Assembly (NCBI GenBank): GCA_032622095.1
Contig: CP136062.1
Span: forward strand, 37,324,918 to 37,388,917
Source of the DNA: Siphonodentalium dalli
Taxonomy: Eukaryota > Mollusca > Scaphopoda > Gadilida > Siphonodentaliidae
Reading direction: 5' to 3'
Length of the DNA: 64,000 nucleotides
Shown piece after piece: positions 61,901 through 64,000 of the stretch. Below the pieces are notes generated by a model. That model ran no database searches, was not told the DNA's origin, and was given only the letters and a program-made list of their open reading frames with translations. How positions within the stretch are numbered: position 1 is the stretch's first letter; every line of letters begins with the position of its first letter. The translations under genes and the position numbers were made by a program.

Positions 61901-63655
61901 TTTTACTGTCCCGATTTCTTAGGATTTTTGGTTTGCAAAGGGCCATATCCGAGTTTAAGCCCACTTGGATTTTTGAGCTTAAATAAAACAAAGGCCCCCT
62001 GGGCCTAAACGCGGGTCAGTACGGTAATTAGATATGTGATTATGTGTGTCATGGGTGACAACTTCTTTGTATAATGGACAGGAGCCGTTCTCAAACTTAC
62101 CATGTCAGTGAGCATCACAATCATCGCCGTTCTGCATACTGGGCTTACCCACCCATAATAGTACCTATAATATGTGGTTAACCGGTTAATCACGGTTTTT
62201 TGCCGTTCATAACCGGTCACGAAAAACCCATAACCGTCCCAGCTCTAGCTTTCATGGTAAAGGCGAACGTAATTTACGTCATGGCAGGAAAAAATCCAGT
62301 TTTTTATATATAATTGCATGAGAACACAGGTATTTATTTATTAAGCCTCCCTCTCTCATCCAGTTTTCCATATATAATTACCTGAGAACACAGGTATTAT
62401 TTTTATTACACACAAGTACAGTGTTATTGCTGTTCCATATTACAAATCCTTATGAACAAACGTTCCATATGCATCTCATTGTGGTCAAATGACGTACATA
62501 ACATTTAACTGTACCATGAAACCTGAACTATAAAATAAAAGAATCATCACACATGACAAAACAAGCCTTGTATGTTCCTAAATAAACCTTGTAAGCCAAT
62601 GTAAGCCAGTATTTTTTAATGCACAGATTCTACGATGGGTGACGTGTAATAAACACAGAACGACACGTGTGTTAATGTGTTTGTTGATACAGCACATGTG
62701 CCATCACGGAAGGATACAACTCGAGGCTGCTCCTCTCATTCTATCCTTCCATGCTAGCACTCCTTCCGATCAACAAACCCATTAACACACTCATGCCGTT
62801 CTATGTATTAATCGCCTTAGTTAAAAAGATAGTGAATAGAGACAATTTTAACCCTTTCAGTGCCAAGTCCGATTTTTGTATCAACCCATATTTCCTTGAT
62901 CATTTTTCAAATTTATTGATTATAATAATGTTCTAAATTGATGGAAAGAGCTCTTATAGCTCTTTCCATCATTGTATCACATTATTATAATCAATAAATT
63001 TGAAAAATGATCAAGGAAATATGGGTTGATACAAAAATCGGACTTGGCACTGAAAGGGTTAAAGGCCCACTTAATTTTCGAGTCACCAAATAATTTTGTT
63101 ATAGTGACTTGATATACGGTTTTAATAACAAGCTATGCCATAAAATATGATTAAAATAGTATAATTCATCAACATTTTCAACGTCTCAGAAGGTGCCCTT
63201 AGAGTAATAGAAAATAGATGAAATCATAAAATCATTTCCCCAGTTATGACTCCCAGAATGCAACAGAATTCAAACTATATATTCAAACTGTATATCTAAA
63301 TATATAAAGTTATTCCCATTCCATTTAAAATAATAGACTTTCTGCAGAAATTTGAGCATAGACCTGACGTCGGTAACTCAACAAAAACAACATGTTCACA
63401 GTTTATTACATCAAATAAGTTGATAATACAATGCTTTGGAGCTACCTCTTTCAAAAGGGATATAATATGGCATAAATTTTATATTATGTGATCTGGTGAT
63501 TCGAAAATTAATTGGGCCTTTAAAGTAAAACTTACATCTAGTACATCAAATCTGCCGTGAGTGGTGAGGACGGAGGTTGTCTTTCCTAACGTCCGCAGAT
63601 GGATATGGAAGCCTTGTACGACCAAACTGTCTGCAAACTTTATGGGAGACTTCCT
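19836..63655 (-). CDS. FCSK: L-fucose kinase (fucokinase), 3' 15 coding exons
   Basis: Phosphorylates L-fucose at C1 with ATP to give fucose-1-phosphate, the first step of the cytosolic fucose salvage route to GDP-fucose. Fifteen exons on the minus strand were joined by hand: 63536-63655, 60700-60801, 59657-59787, 59234-59380, 56753-56889, 51911-52059, 40602-40748, 40227-40388, 38429-38463, 28571-28674, 24275-24507, 23821-24039, 22682-22781, 21445-21668, 19836-19943. Every intron has GT/AG ends and all phases match, giving 2118 nt (705 residues plus TGA). The GHMP-kinase signatures are present: [15 protein letters not shown] (residues 332-346), [11 protein letters not shown] (453-463) and AGAGGGGF (641-648). 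The order and spacing follow animal FCSK throughout the visible part. The N-terminal ~380 residues, the start codon and the promoter are outside the window. The frame has no stops, so the gene looks intact. Residue numbers in the exon entries refer to this partial protein. Confidence 0.95.
20035..20420. mobile_element. Element related to 12010-12392, degraded ends
   Basis: Same interior (two CATTCTCT-type hairpins, then GATATCCATATTTGTATGG and GGCCGGTTTGTTG), but the left flank is TTGA rather than TTAA and the right end lacks the closing sequence. In the last FCSK intron. Confidence 0.75.
20685..21080 (-). repeat. Dispersed repeat with GAGTCGAGGAACC core, copy 2
   Basis: Reverse-complement counterpart of 17770-18190, inside the last FCSK intron. 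Both end near a sequence naming the same TCAGATTCCAACAACA and GGGTTCCTCGACTCGAATCA blocks. Confidence 0.75.
21243..21403. mobile_element. Pogo-like MITE in last FCSK intron
   Basis: CAGTAATGCTCTAATTAAAC left end and GCATTACTG right end around a CTCCCCGAGAG centre; both arms have internal losses. Confidence 0.8.
21445..21668 (-). CDS. FCSK: FCSK exon N, GHMP C-terminal motif (residues 596-670)
   Basis: GT completes Gly596. The exon encodes [40 protein letters not shown] and [20 protein letters not shown], ending [14 protein letters not shown] and AGAGGGGF (GHMP motif 3) are diagnostic. The acceptor is GCCTTCAG. The frame reads on to a stop at 21427, but the donor GAG followed by GTAGTA plus the conserved last exon at 19836 favour splicing. 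Confidence 0.95.
21690..22190. mobile_element. CAAGCC-end element, compound
   Basis: Two starts (CATTTGCAGAATGAGGTCTC at 21690 and CTGCAAATAGTGTGTCTGTA at 21778), hairpin, reversed spacer and closing arm ending CAGGCTTG. A nested or recombined copy in intron M-N of FCSK. Confidence 0.7.
22220..22430. mobile_element. Single end of a hAT-like element
   Basis: TAGGGCCCTGCGAATCGG followed by GATATCGAATC repeats matches the ends of the 26697 and 54105 elements. No partner end is found nearby, so it looks truncated. The right limit is approximate. Confidence 0.55.
22434..22645. mobile_element. Pogo-like MITE, complete palindrome
   Basis: AGTAATGCCCTAATTAATCG to GGGCATTACTG-TA, with the AAGCTCTCGCCGAGAGCTT centre. 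Confidence 0.85.
22682..22781 (-). CDS. FCSK: FCSK exon M (residues 563-595 plus 1 nt)
   Basis: It encodes [20 protein letters not shown] and [13 protein letters not shown] plus G. The VVRNWYAR segment follows directly on NLLQ of exon L, as in animal FCSK. The acceptor is ATACTTCCAG and the donor GAAAG followed by GTAGGTAC. Confidence 0.95.
23029..23546. mobile_element. Foldback/MITE-like element in FCSK intron L-M
   Basis: AATTTTGGTAC and TTGTACCCTGTTGTTACG at the left are inverted at the right (CGTAACAACAGGGTACAA, GTACCAAAATT). The interior has three direct units with TTCTAATTTGTACCCAATG. AATAACTACAT flanks both sides. Confidence 0.65.
23695..23790. mobile_element. Fragment related to the 42713 element
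   Basis: CACTTGCCAACACTTTTGCC ... GGCAAACAGCAGTGCGAACCC; 31 bp downstream of the FCSK exon L donor. Confidence 0.5.
23821..24039 (-). CDS. FCSK: FCSK exon L (residues 490-562)
   Basis: Phase 0 to 0. It encodes [30 protein letters not shown] and later [17 protein letters not shown]. The [13 protein letters not shown] and [13 protein letters not shown] blocks are hallmarks of fucokinase and related sugar kinases. The acceptor is TTTATTTCAG and the donor CTCCAG followed by GTTAGC. The intron to exon K is 235 bp and contains half of a pogo-like MITE. Confidence 0.97.
24099..24203. mobile_element. Half of a pogo-like MITE
   Basis: Only the right arm is present (GAGAGCTTTCCGATGAATGG ... GGGCATTACTG), in the 235-bp intron between FCSK exons K and L. 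Confidence 0.8.
24275..24507 (-). CDS. FCSK: FCSK exon K, GHMP ATP-binding motif (residues 412-489)
   Basis: GT completes Gly412. The exon encodes [20 protein letters not shown], then [20 protein letters not shown], then [31 protein letters not shown] is the glycine-rich GHMP phosphate-binding loop. The acceptor is CATTGACAG and the donor CACTGT followed by GTAAGTAC, close to consensus. Confidence 0.97.
24960..25390. mobile_element. CAAGCC-end element, truncated
   Basis: Spacer plus a hairpin (25190-25380) whose loop holds ~80 bp of unrelated sequence; no outer termini. Confidence 0.65.
26697..28014. mobile_element. hAT-like non-autonomous element, 1318 bp
   Basis: Perfect 16-bp terminal inverted repeats (TAGGGCCCTGCGAACC) flanked by identical 8-bp direct repeats AGTACTCT at 26689-26696 and 28015-28022, the target-site duplication size of hAT elements. 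Subterminal regions are rich in CGAACCGAACC. No long open frame. It sits inside the exon J minisatellite. Confidence 0.93.
28544..28570 (-). other. Possible alternative 5' splice site extension of FCSK exon J
   Basis: Directly beyond the exon J donor, a second donor (GCAG followed by GTAATGG) lies 27 nt downstream. Using it would add nine codons in frame (GNYCTPILA, then the usual Gly). Donors further into the array change frame or meet TAA. Whether it is used is unknown. Confidence 0.4.
28571..28674 (-). CDS. FCSK: FCSK exon J (residues 377-411 plus 1 nt)
   Basis: The first G completes Gln377. The exon encodes [20 protein letters not shown] and [14 protein letters not shown] plus G of Gly412. 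The DYC-P--PGALLK motif that spans the next junction is conserved in FCSK. The acceptor is TTGACAG and the donor CCAG followed by GTAATTAC. The last ~32 bases plus the donor are the unit of the huge adjoining minisatellite; this exon copy is the coding end of the array. Confidence 0.93.
28972..29297. mobile_element. MITE with ~60-bp inverted ends
   Basis: Left arm AATATTACTTTTTCCTTAAG then GGAAGCCCGAAACTGAACTA; right arm the complement at 29245-29297. Its interior (29035-29165) matches the right subterminal region of the adjoining 5.1-kb element (34250-34380, inverted). Confidence 0.75.
30138..30660. repeat. 180-bp tandem repeat, three copies
   Basis: Units starting CCGGYGAAGGAGTGGCC, containing GGTATTACGATTCCAGG and GAGATGTGGGCCACTGCAC; a fourth, separated, partial unit at 31225-31410. 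High GC explains long overlapping frames on both strands. Confidence 0.92.
30816..31079 (+). CDS. Unrecognised 87-residue open frame in the 5.1-kb element
   Basis: GC-richer than its surroundings and reads [20 protein letters not shown] then [20 protein letters not shown]. No family recognised and no neighbours that extend it. Could be the remnant of an element-encoded protein or chance. Confidence 0.15.
   Translation: MCLVTHCRPAILAHRRQTCRRHAMQRGMSRSTPANRMGCIRLGYQTVEEAYSEMIRRKTNALAFGISSYVLSKVTPSKSGARAMANV
34430..34690. repeat. Low-complexity T-rich stretch
   Basis: Irregular copies of AACAATTTTTATAATTTTTTC, AT content very high; no gene. Confidence 0.8.
34690..34810. mobile_element. Partial TTAA-MITE
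   Basis: A CAATGCATTCTCTTATATAT hairpin followed by CTCCCGTCATGAAAAGTTTAA, the right half of the 40771/41153-type MITE; left end not seen. Confidence 0.55.
35263..35428. mobile_element. Pogo-like MITE, right arm shortened
   Basis: TA-CAGTAATGCCCAATTATTC, centre AAGCTCTCGGGAGAGCTTTC, right end AGTTACTG-TA. It abuts the larger related element beginning at 35472. Confidence 0.82.
35472..38014. mobile_element. 2.5-kb pogo/Tigger-like non-autonomous element
   Basis: TA-flanked inverted ends: CAGCTATGCTCTCATTAAGC then GACCTGTTTAACGAGGT on the left; CAGCACTGCTCAAAGTAAGC then GACCTGTTTTAACGAGGT on the right (reverse complement). These align with the small MITEs' ends. Both subterminal zones (35510-35700 and 37810-37970) are packed with TACCGCGGT-like repeats. 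The 2-kb interior shows no transposase frame; small open frames there are AT-driven. Confidence 0.75.
38065..38400. mobile_element. CAAGCC-end element, truncated
   Basis: TATGTCTGTCATTTACAGAA hairpin, spacer, then breaks at GAGGTTATTAGAGGGTGAAA, just downstream of the FCSK microexon donor. Confidence 0.65.
38429..38463 (-). CDS. FCSK: FCSK exon I, 35-nt microexon (residues 366-376 plus 2 nt)
   Basis: A very small exon encoding [11 protein letters not shown] plus CA, which completes Gln377 with the next exon. The acceptor is TTTTTTCAG and the donor GAGCA followed by GTAAGTCA. The RPxGAKxRR sequence is conserved in the family and joins the beta strand after motif 1 to the next segment. Without it the frame would shift. 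It is recognisable only because phase and homology agree on both sides. Confidence 0.9.
38852..39526. repeat. Near-perfect long hairpin, ~290-bp arms
   Basis: Left arm 38852-39143, right arm ~39233-39526, spacer ~90 bp of GTCGCTTTCGGCG repeats. The outer ~210 bp of the arms encode the same spurious 66-residue frame with no difference, so arm identity is essentially 100% there. The motif GGAATCCTATTAGGGCCACT also occurs at 38719, suggesting a larger composite element. Confidence 0.93.
39530..40226. other. FCSK intron H-I sequence, partly repeated
   Basis: Intronic. 40020-40110 (CATGTTTCCAGACAAGGGTC, then TATTTATACCCAGGAAA) recurs near 28920-28970 and inverted near 45180-45235, marking a low-copy dispersed repeat. 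Confidence 0.6.
40227..40388 (-). CDS. FCSK: FCSK exon H, GHMP motif 1 (residues 312-365)
   Basis: Phase 0 to 0. After a variable start ([20 protein letters not shown]) it encodes the first GHMP-kinase signature, [15 protein letters not shown], which forms part of the sugar and nucleotide pocket, and then YEHSGAV. The acceptor is GATCCCAG and the donor GGCTTG followed by GTATGT. The 213-bp intron to exon G is short. Confidence 0.96.
40602..40748 (-). CDS. FCSK: FCSK exon G (residues 263-311)
   Basis: Phase 0 to 0. It encodes [40 protein letters not shown] and RKAVMSAKN. The [21 protein letters not shown] pattern identifies FCSK. The acceptor is TCTCTTCAG and the donor AAAAAC followed by GTGAGTTT. 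A TTAA-flanked MITE lies only ~23 bp from the acceptor, and an 11-kb repeat-filled intron separates this exon from exon F. Confidence 0.95.
40771..41063. mobile_element. piggyBac-like MITE next to FCSK exon G
   Basis: TTAA-CCCTTTCATGATGGGG to CCCATCATAAAAGGG-TTAA, with inner TATATATGCGAGG hairpins. Only ~23 bp upstream of exon G on the gene's strand, so it supplies most of the branch-point region. Confidence 0.85.
41153..41413. mobile_element. piggyBac-like MITE
   Basis: TTAA-CCCTTTCATGATGGAAG to CCCGTCATGGAAGGG-TTAA, 261 bp with internal hairpins of the shared CATTCTCTTATATATGC type. Same family as 40771-41063, 90 bp away in the same intron. Confidence 0.85.
41698..42085. mobile_element. 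CAAGCC-end element, 388 bp
   Basis: CAAGCCTGCACATAGCGTGT to CACGCTATTTGCAGGCTTG, with two shortened hairpins around the spacer. No convincing target duplication. Confidence 0.75.
42090..42712. other. FCSK intron F-G, nothing recognised
   Basis: AT-rich intronic sequence. Confidence 0.6.
42713..43545. mobile_element. Possible TIR element with TTGGCAA repeats
   Basis: GGTTCGCGCTGCCACTTGCC at the left and an imperfect inverse (GGTCCAGCGTGGAAC) at the right. Subterminal TTTGGCAA repeats at both ends. A related fragment is at 23695-23790. Confidence 0.45.
43808..44242. mobile_element. CAAGCC-end element, 435 bp
   Basis: CAAGCCTGAGTTTAGTGTGC to CACACTAAAATCAGGCTTG. ATATGG follows on the right and is found just before the left end, a partial trace of the duplication. 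Confidence 0.75.
44268..44575. mobile_element. CAAGCC-end element, double hairpin
   Basis: CCTTGAAATAGGGTGTCTGT, two consecutive hairpins of GAGGTCCCCAGAGGGTGAAT, then two successive right ends (ATTTCAAGGCTTG at ~44506 and ~44562). Confidence 0.75.
44576..45274. other. FCSK intron F-G, mostly unremarkable
   Basis: Contains the 43-bp duplication and one end of the dispersed repeat seen at 40020 and 28920. Confidence 0.55.
44709..44794 (+). repeat. 43-bp tandem duplication
   Basis: Two identical units: GGAACAGGGTTAGTGTGAAT then ATTAATTAGTGTGCACTATG. Confidence 0.9.
45275..45335. mobile_element. CAAGCC-end element, right arm only
   Basis: CTAAATTCACCGTGTGGGGA, CATTCTGCAAATAACAGACA and CTATTTGCAGGTTTG. 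Confidence 0.6.
45540..46085 (+). mobile_element. Retroposon-like repeat with GGACGG tail
   Basis: Three degenerate direct units containing AAATCGGTTCATATTTGTTA and GTCGGACAGAATTTT, then a GGACGGACGGATGGACGGAC tract and a TATACCCCC / GGGGGTATA hairpin. Confidence 0.7.
46338..50349. mobile_element. 4.0-kb element with ~480-bp inverted repeats
   Basis: ACTCTAGTAGCTGAGGGCGT starts the left arm (46338-46817) and its complement ends the right arm (49871-50349); arms are nearly identical. Part of the arm is directly repeated at ~49795-49865. The 3-kb interior is mostly AT-rich unique sequence with a SINE at 48288-48748 and no transposase frame. It lies in the 11-kb FCSK intron F-G. Confidence 0.8.
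48288..48748 (-). mobile_element. tRNA-derived SINE 2
   Basis: Minus strand A box TAGCTCAGTTGG (48724-48735), B box GGTTCAAATCC (48671-48681), then a ~380-bp body with ACGTTAAAGATCCCTACCG, a kind of motif recurring in invertebrate SINE bodies. The 84-residue minus frame at 48399-48650 is incidental. Confidence 0.82.
50646..50824. mobile_element. Pogo-like MITE with poly-G centre
   Basis: TA-CAGTAATGCCCTAAATAATC to GGGCATTACTG; the normal GGCAACAAGCC centre is replaced by a G run (50705-50720). Confidence 0.82.
50961..51111. mobile_element. CAAGCC-end hairpin element, minimal copy with 8-bp duplication
   Basis: CGAGCCTGCAAATAGTGTGT ... CACACTATTTCAAGGCTTG, flanked by CATGCAAC at 50953-50960 and 51112-51119. 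Interior is one hairpin of GAGGTCCCCAGAGGGTGAAT with GATGCTAGCC-type loop. The 8-bp duplication suggests hAT-type mobilisation. Confidence 0.85.
51500..51895. mobile_element. CAAGCC-end element interrupted by a pogo-like MITE fragment
   Basis: Left hairpin at 51500-51605, MITE fragment 51632-51729, then reversed spacer and a second hairpin ending beside FCSK exon F at ~51882. Confidence 0.72.
51632..51729. mobile_element. Left half of a pogo-like MITE
   Basis: CAGTAATGCCCTAAATAATC through GGCATGTTGCCATTCATCGG, then switches abruptly to the CAAGCC-hairpin family. Confidence 0.8.
51911..52059 (-). CDS. FCSK: FCSK exon F (residues 213-262)
   Basis: TT completes Val213. The exon then encodes [40 protein letters not shown] and WNKAFQLLE. 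The LRSGPAAN block is among the most conserved in FCSK. The acceptor is TGTTTTACAG and the donor TTAGAG followed by GTGAATG. The acceptor and the first ~21 exonic bases are repeated eight times in the upstream intron, in the 78-bp array. Confidence 0.95.
52039..52675 (-). repeat. 78-bp minisatellite made of the FCSK exon F 3' splice junction
   Basis: Eight tandem copies, period 78 bp, of intron end plus exon start. On the gene's strand each reads CCAATGTTCTGTTTTACAG followed by TTGC-TT-GC-AGT-ATTCTG. The left-most copy is the real acceptor and first 21 exonic bases of exon F (TTGCTTTAGCTAGTGATTCT and one G). Because 78 is divisible by three, long spurious reading frames run through it on both strands. 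Confidence 0.95.
52810..53815. mobile_element. hAT-like non-autonomous element, 1006 bp
   Basis: Inverted ends TAGAGCTGAAA with identical 8-bp flanks ATGTATAT at 52802-52809 and 53816-53823. Subterminal repeats of AACCGGTTAACCG at both ends. No coding capacity. Lies in the FCSK intron between exons E and F. Confidence 0.93.
54105..55314. mobile_element. hAT-like non-autonomous element, 1210 bp
   Basis: Inverted ends TAGGGAYCTGYGAAT; 8-bp flanks TGGACAAT (54097-54104) and TGGACGAT (55315-55322) differ at one base. Subterminal repeats of ATCGAATCGAATCTCG. Ends resemble those of the 26697 element, so the two are related families. Confidence 0.9.
55323..56032. other. FCSK intron E-F, nothing firm
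   Basis: Intronic; 55975-56020 has GACTGACAGACGGATAGAGA, a weak retroposon-tail-like tract. Confidence 0.5.
56033..56319. mobile_element. piggyBac-like hairpin MITE with captured minisatellite unit
   Basis: TTAA-CCCTTTCAGTGCCAAGTC and its reverse complement at the right, TTAA at both ends. Arms ~105 bp match 62848-63062. Unlike that copy its loop (about 56140-56212) contains a unit of the adjoining minisatellite in opposite orientation. Confidence 0.88.
56320..56730 (-). repeat. Minisatellite, ~60-bp unit, about 7 copies
   Basis: Units carry GGGAATCAAAGCTAGAGTTT, GTTACACAACTCAACCAATA and a variable number of AATG/AATA steps. Ends about 30 bp from the FCSK exon E donor. Gives a spurious repeated frame on the minus strand. 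Confidence 0.93.
56753..56889 (-). CDS. FCSK: FCSK exon E (residues 167-212 plus 1 nt)
   Basis: The first G completes Arg167. The exon then encodes [20 protein letters not shown] and ends LLNTLDQ. The TLDQ-V junction with the next exon corresponds to a conserved TLDQV in the family. The acceptor is TTCATTAG and the donor CAAG followed by GTGTAG. A 60-bp-unit minisatellite starts about 30 bp downstream of the donor. Confidence 0.9.
56905..56960. mobile_element. Fragment of a pogo-like MITE
   Basis: ATTAATCGACCTCTTAAACA then CAGCAGAATTATGGCTAAC, without ends; adjacent to a G run at 56971-56981. Confidence 0.6.
57029..57236. mobile_element. Pogo-like MITE, complete palindrome
   Basis: TA-CAGTAATGCCCAAAGTAATC to AGAGCATTACTG-TA, centre AAGCTCTCGAGCTT. 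Confidence 0.86.
57266..57817. mobile_element. CAAGCC-end hairpin element, 552-bp copy
   Basis: Ends CAAGTCTGGATATAGCGTG and TATTTCAAGGCTTG; flanks TCTGCCTC (57258-57265) and TCCGCCTC (57818-57825) differ by one base. Contains three hairpins of the CCCCAGAGGGTGAATTT type and a 250-bp spacer (CTTCTGCAAATTAGGGG-like) shared by other copies. Confidence 0.85.
57905..58205. mobile_element. CAAGCC-end element, truncated
   Basis: Starts inside a hairpin arm (CCACCAAATTCATCCTCTGG), spacer, then a hairpin breaking off at ~58205. Confidence 0.65.
58206..58995. other. FCSK intron D-E, short repeats only
   Basis: Three imperfect TTCTACTGTGGGTATAAA units at 58455-58512; otherwise unremarkable. Confidence 0.55.
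58996..59207. mobile_element. Pogo-like MITE, complete palindrome
   Basis: TA-CAGTTATCCCTAATTAATC to GGGCATTACTG-TA, centre AAGCTCTCGGCGAGAGCTT. 26 bp downstream of the FCSK exon D donor. Confidence 0.87.
59234..59380 (-). CDS. FCSK: FCSK exon D (residues 118-166 plus 2 nt)
   Basis: It begins with the third base of Arg118 after TTTACAG, continues [20 protein letters not shown] and ends AEIN plus AG. The WRLSF motif is strongly conserved in animal FCSK. The donor is AATAG followed by GTAGTT. The intron to exon C is only 276 bp, one of the few short introns in this gene. Confidence 0.92.
59657..59787 (-). CDS. FCSK: FCSK exon C (residues 75-117 plus 2 nt)
   Basis: It starts at phase 0 after TTTGCAG and encodes [20 protein letters not shown] and then [10 protein letters not shown]. 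The MFPVFH segment and the following ILWL match the conserved end of the fucokinase region. The donor is chosen at AAACG followed by GTGGGA, because it leaves two bases that complete an arginine with the next exon and restores the WRLSF block. The open frame itself runs past this donor to a stop in the intron. Confidence 0.87.
59788..60109. other. FCSK intron B-C, left part
   Basis: AT-rich; nothing recognised. Confidence 0.55.
60110..60650 (+). mobile_element. Retroposon-like repeat, related tail
   Basis: Two ~175-bp units (AACTCTTGA, CAATGAACCCTC, TTCATTGAGATCCGA), then a GACAGACGGACAGGACAGAC tract and the same TATACCCCC...GGGGGTATAATT hairpin as at 46060. In FCSK intron B-C. Confidence 0.7.
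60700..60801 (-). CDS. FCSK: FCSK exon B (residues 41-74)
   Basis: Phase 0 to 0. It encodes [20 protein letters not shown] and then [14 protein letters not shown]. The CN-PW and DVWG residues are typical of this part of animal fucokinase. The acceptor is CTTTCAG. The donor is taken as GTG followed by GTAGGTAT; a GT three bases upstream would keep the frame and remove one valine, so this end is uncertain by 3 nt. Confidence 0.88.
60802..61179. other. FCSK intron A-B, left part
   Basis: Nothing recognised before the hAT-like element. Confidence 0.55.
61188..62247. mobile_element. hAT-like non-autonomous element, 1060 bp
   Basis: Inverted ends TAGAGCTGGGACGGTTATG with identical 8-bp flanks GCTTTCAT at 61180-61187 and 62248-62255. 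Subterminal GGTTAACCGGTTAACC repeats link it to the 52810 element. It contains no long frame and lies in intron A-B of FCSK. Confidence 0.94.
62256..62847. other. FCSK intron A-B, middle part
   Basis: A 58-bp near-duplicate (CCAGTTTTYTATATATAATT ... ACACAGGTATT) at 62298-62400; no gene. Confidence 0.55.
62848..63062. mobile_element. piggyBac-like hairpin MITE
   Basis: Near-perfect palindrome, TTAA-CCCTTTCAGTGCCAAG ... CTTGGCACTGAAAGGG-TTAA, with a short AGCTCTTATAGCTC loop. In FCSK intron A-B. Confidence 0.9.
63063..63535. other. FCSK intron A-B, right part
   Basis: AT-rich, nothing recognised. Confidence 0.55.
63536..63655 (-). CDS. FCSK: FCSK exon A (residues 1-40 of visible part)
   Basis: Internal exon, phase 0 at both ends. 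The acceptor is TTTTACAG before AGGAAG and the donor is GAT followed by GTAAGTTT. It encodes [15 protein letters not shown] and then ends THGRFDVLD, which fits the beta-rich middle of the fucokinase (PF07959-type) region. It is the most upstream exon seen; earlier exons lie to the right of the window. Confidence 0.85.
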
Positions 63656-63819
63656 CTGTAAAATAATTTAAAGACATCGTATGGACTTGGTCGAGAGAGA
63701 TAAAATTATAAGTTGGTACTCAGGTGCTATGCCAACCTGGGGAATGTATCATTCTACTAATATCACCGAAAATTTCAAATGAATCGACCATAACACTCCA
63801 CAGAAAACATCTGAACTAC

Positions 63820-64000
63820 GCTCAATTGTAATTATTTACATCTTAATACGGGACGCAACCATCAGTGATAAACTAACGCAAATGATTTCACCATCTAGAG
63901 TCACTGCATTTAATTAATATATAAGAATGACGGTGTGTTGTCAATTTGGATTAATATTTGTAAAAAAAATAACTGCTTTGAGCAAGATTATTCTCCATAT
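63820..64000 (+). repeat. Dispersed repeat, right copy (runs off window)
   Basis: Collinear with 15930-16120 with scattered substitutions. The window ends a few bases before the point where the 3.5-kb element entered the other copy. Confidence 0.85.

Overview
This is eukaryotic, AT-rich, repeat-dominated DNA, most likely from a marine invertebrate and probably a mollusc. The evidence is long introns with GT/AG splice sites, tRNA-derived SINEs, several families of cut-and-paste transposon derivatives, and repeats whose tails (a hairpin ending in GAGCTAAAA at 10310-10380, and GGACGGAC runs followed by a TATACCCCC/GGGGGTATA hairpin at 45980-46085 and 60545-60645) resemble ones I associate with bivalve and gastropod genomes. 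The species cannot be named from sequence alone.

One protein-coding gene is clear: L-fucose kinase (fucokinase, FCSK/FUK) on the minus strand. Fifteen coding exons between 63655 and 19836 join with matching phases at every junction into a 2118-nt reading frame. This gives 705 residues and a stop codon. It covers the end of the N-terminal fucokinase region and the whole C-terminal GHMP-kinase region. By comparison with animal FCSK (about 1080 residues) some 380 N-terminal residues and the promoter lie beyond the right edge. The first exon seen here is therefore internal.

Layout from left to right. 1-2815 and 11104-15918 are two copies of one segmental duplication. Between them lie a head-to-head minisatellite (about 5830-7510) and a 155-167-bp tandem array (about 7910-10290). 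16121-19628 is a 3.5-kb element with terminal inverted repeats, sitting just beyond the gene's 3' end. 19836-63655 is FCSK, whose introns hold nearly all other features: four hAT-like elements with 8-bp target duplications, pogo/Tigger-like palindromic MITEs plus a 2.5-kb relative, TTAA-flanked piggyBac-like MITEs, an abundant hairpin family with CAAGCC ends, a 5.1-kb and a 4.0-kb inverted-repeat element, a near-perfect 290-bp-arm hairpin and a SINE.

The most striking observation is that two minisatellites inside FCSK are built from the gene's own splice junctions. About 70 copies of a 23/31-bp unit next to exon 28571-28674 each repeat the exon end and its 5' splice site. Eight copies of a 78-bp unit next to exon 51911-52059 each repeat a 3' splice site plus the first ~21 exonic bases. 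The gene thus carries a ladder of duplicate donors at one intron and duplicate acceptors at another. The most exon-proximal extra donor would add nine residues in frame.
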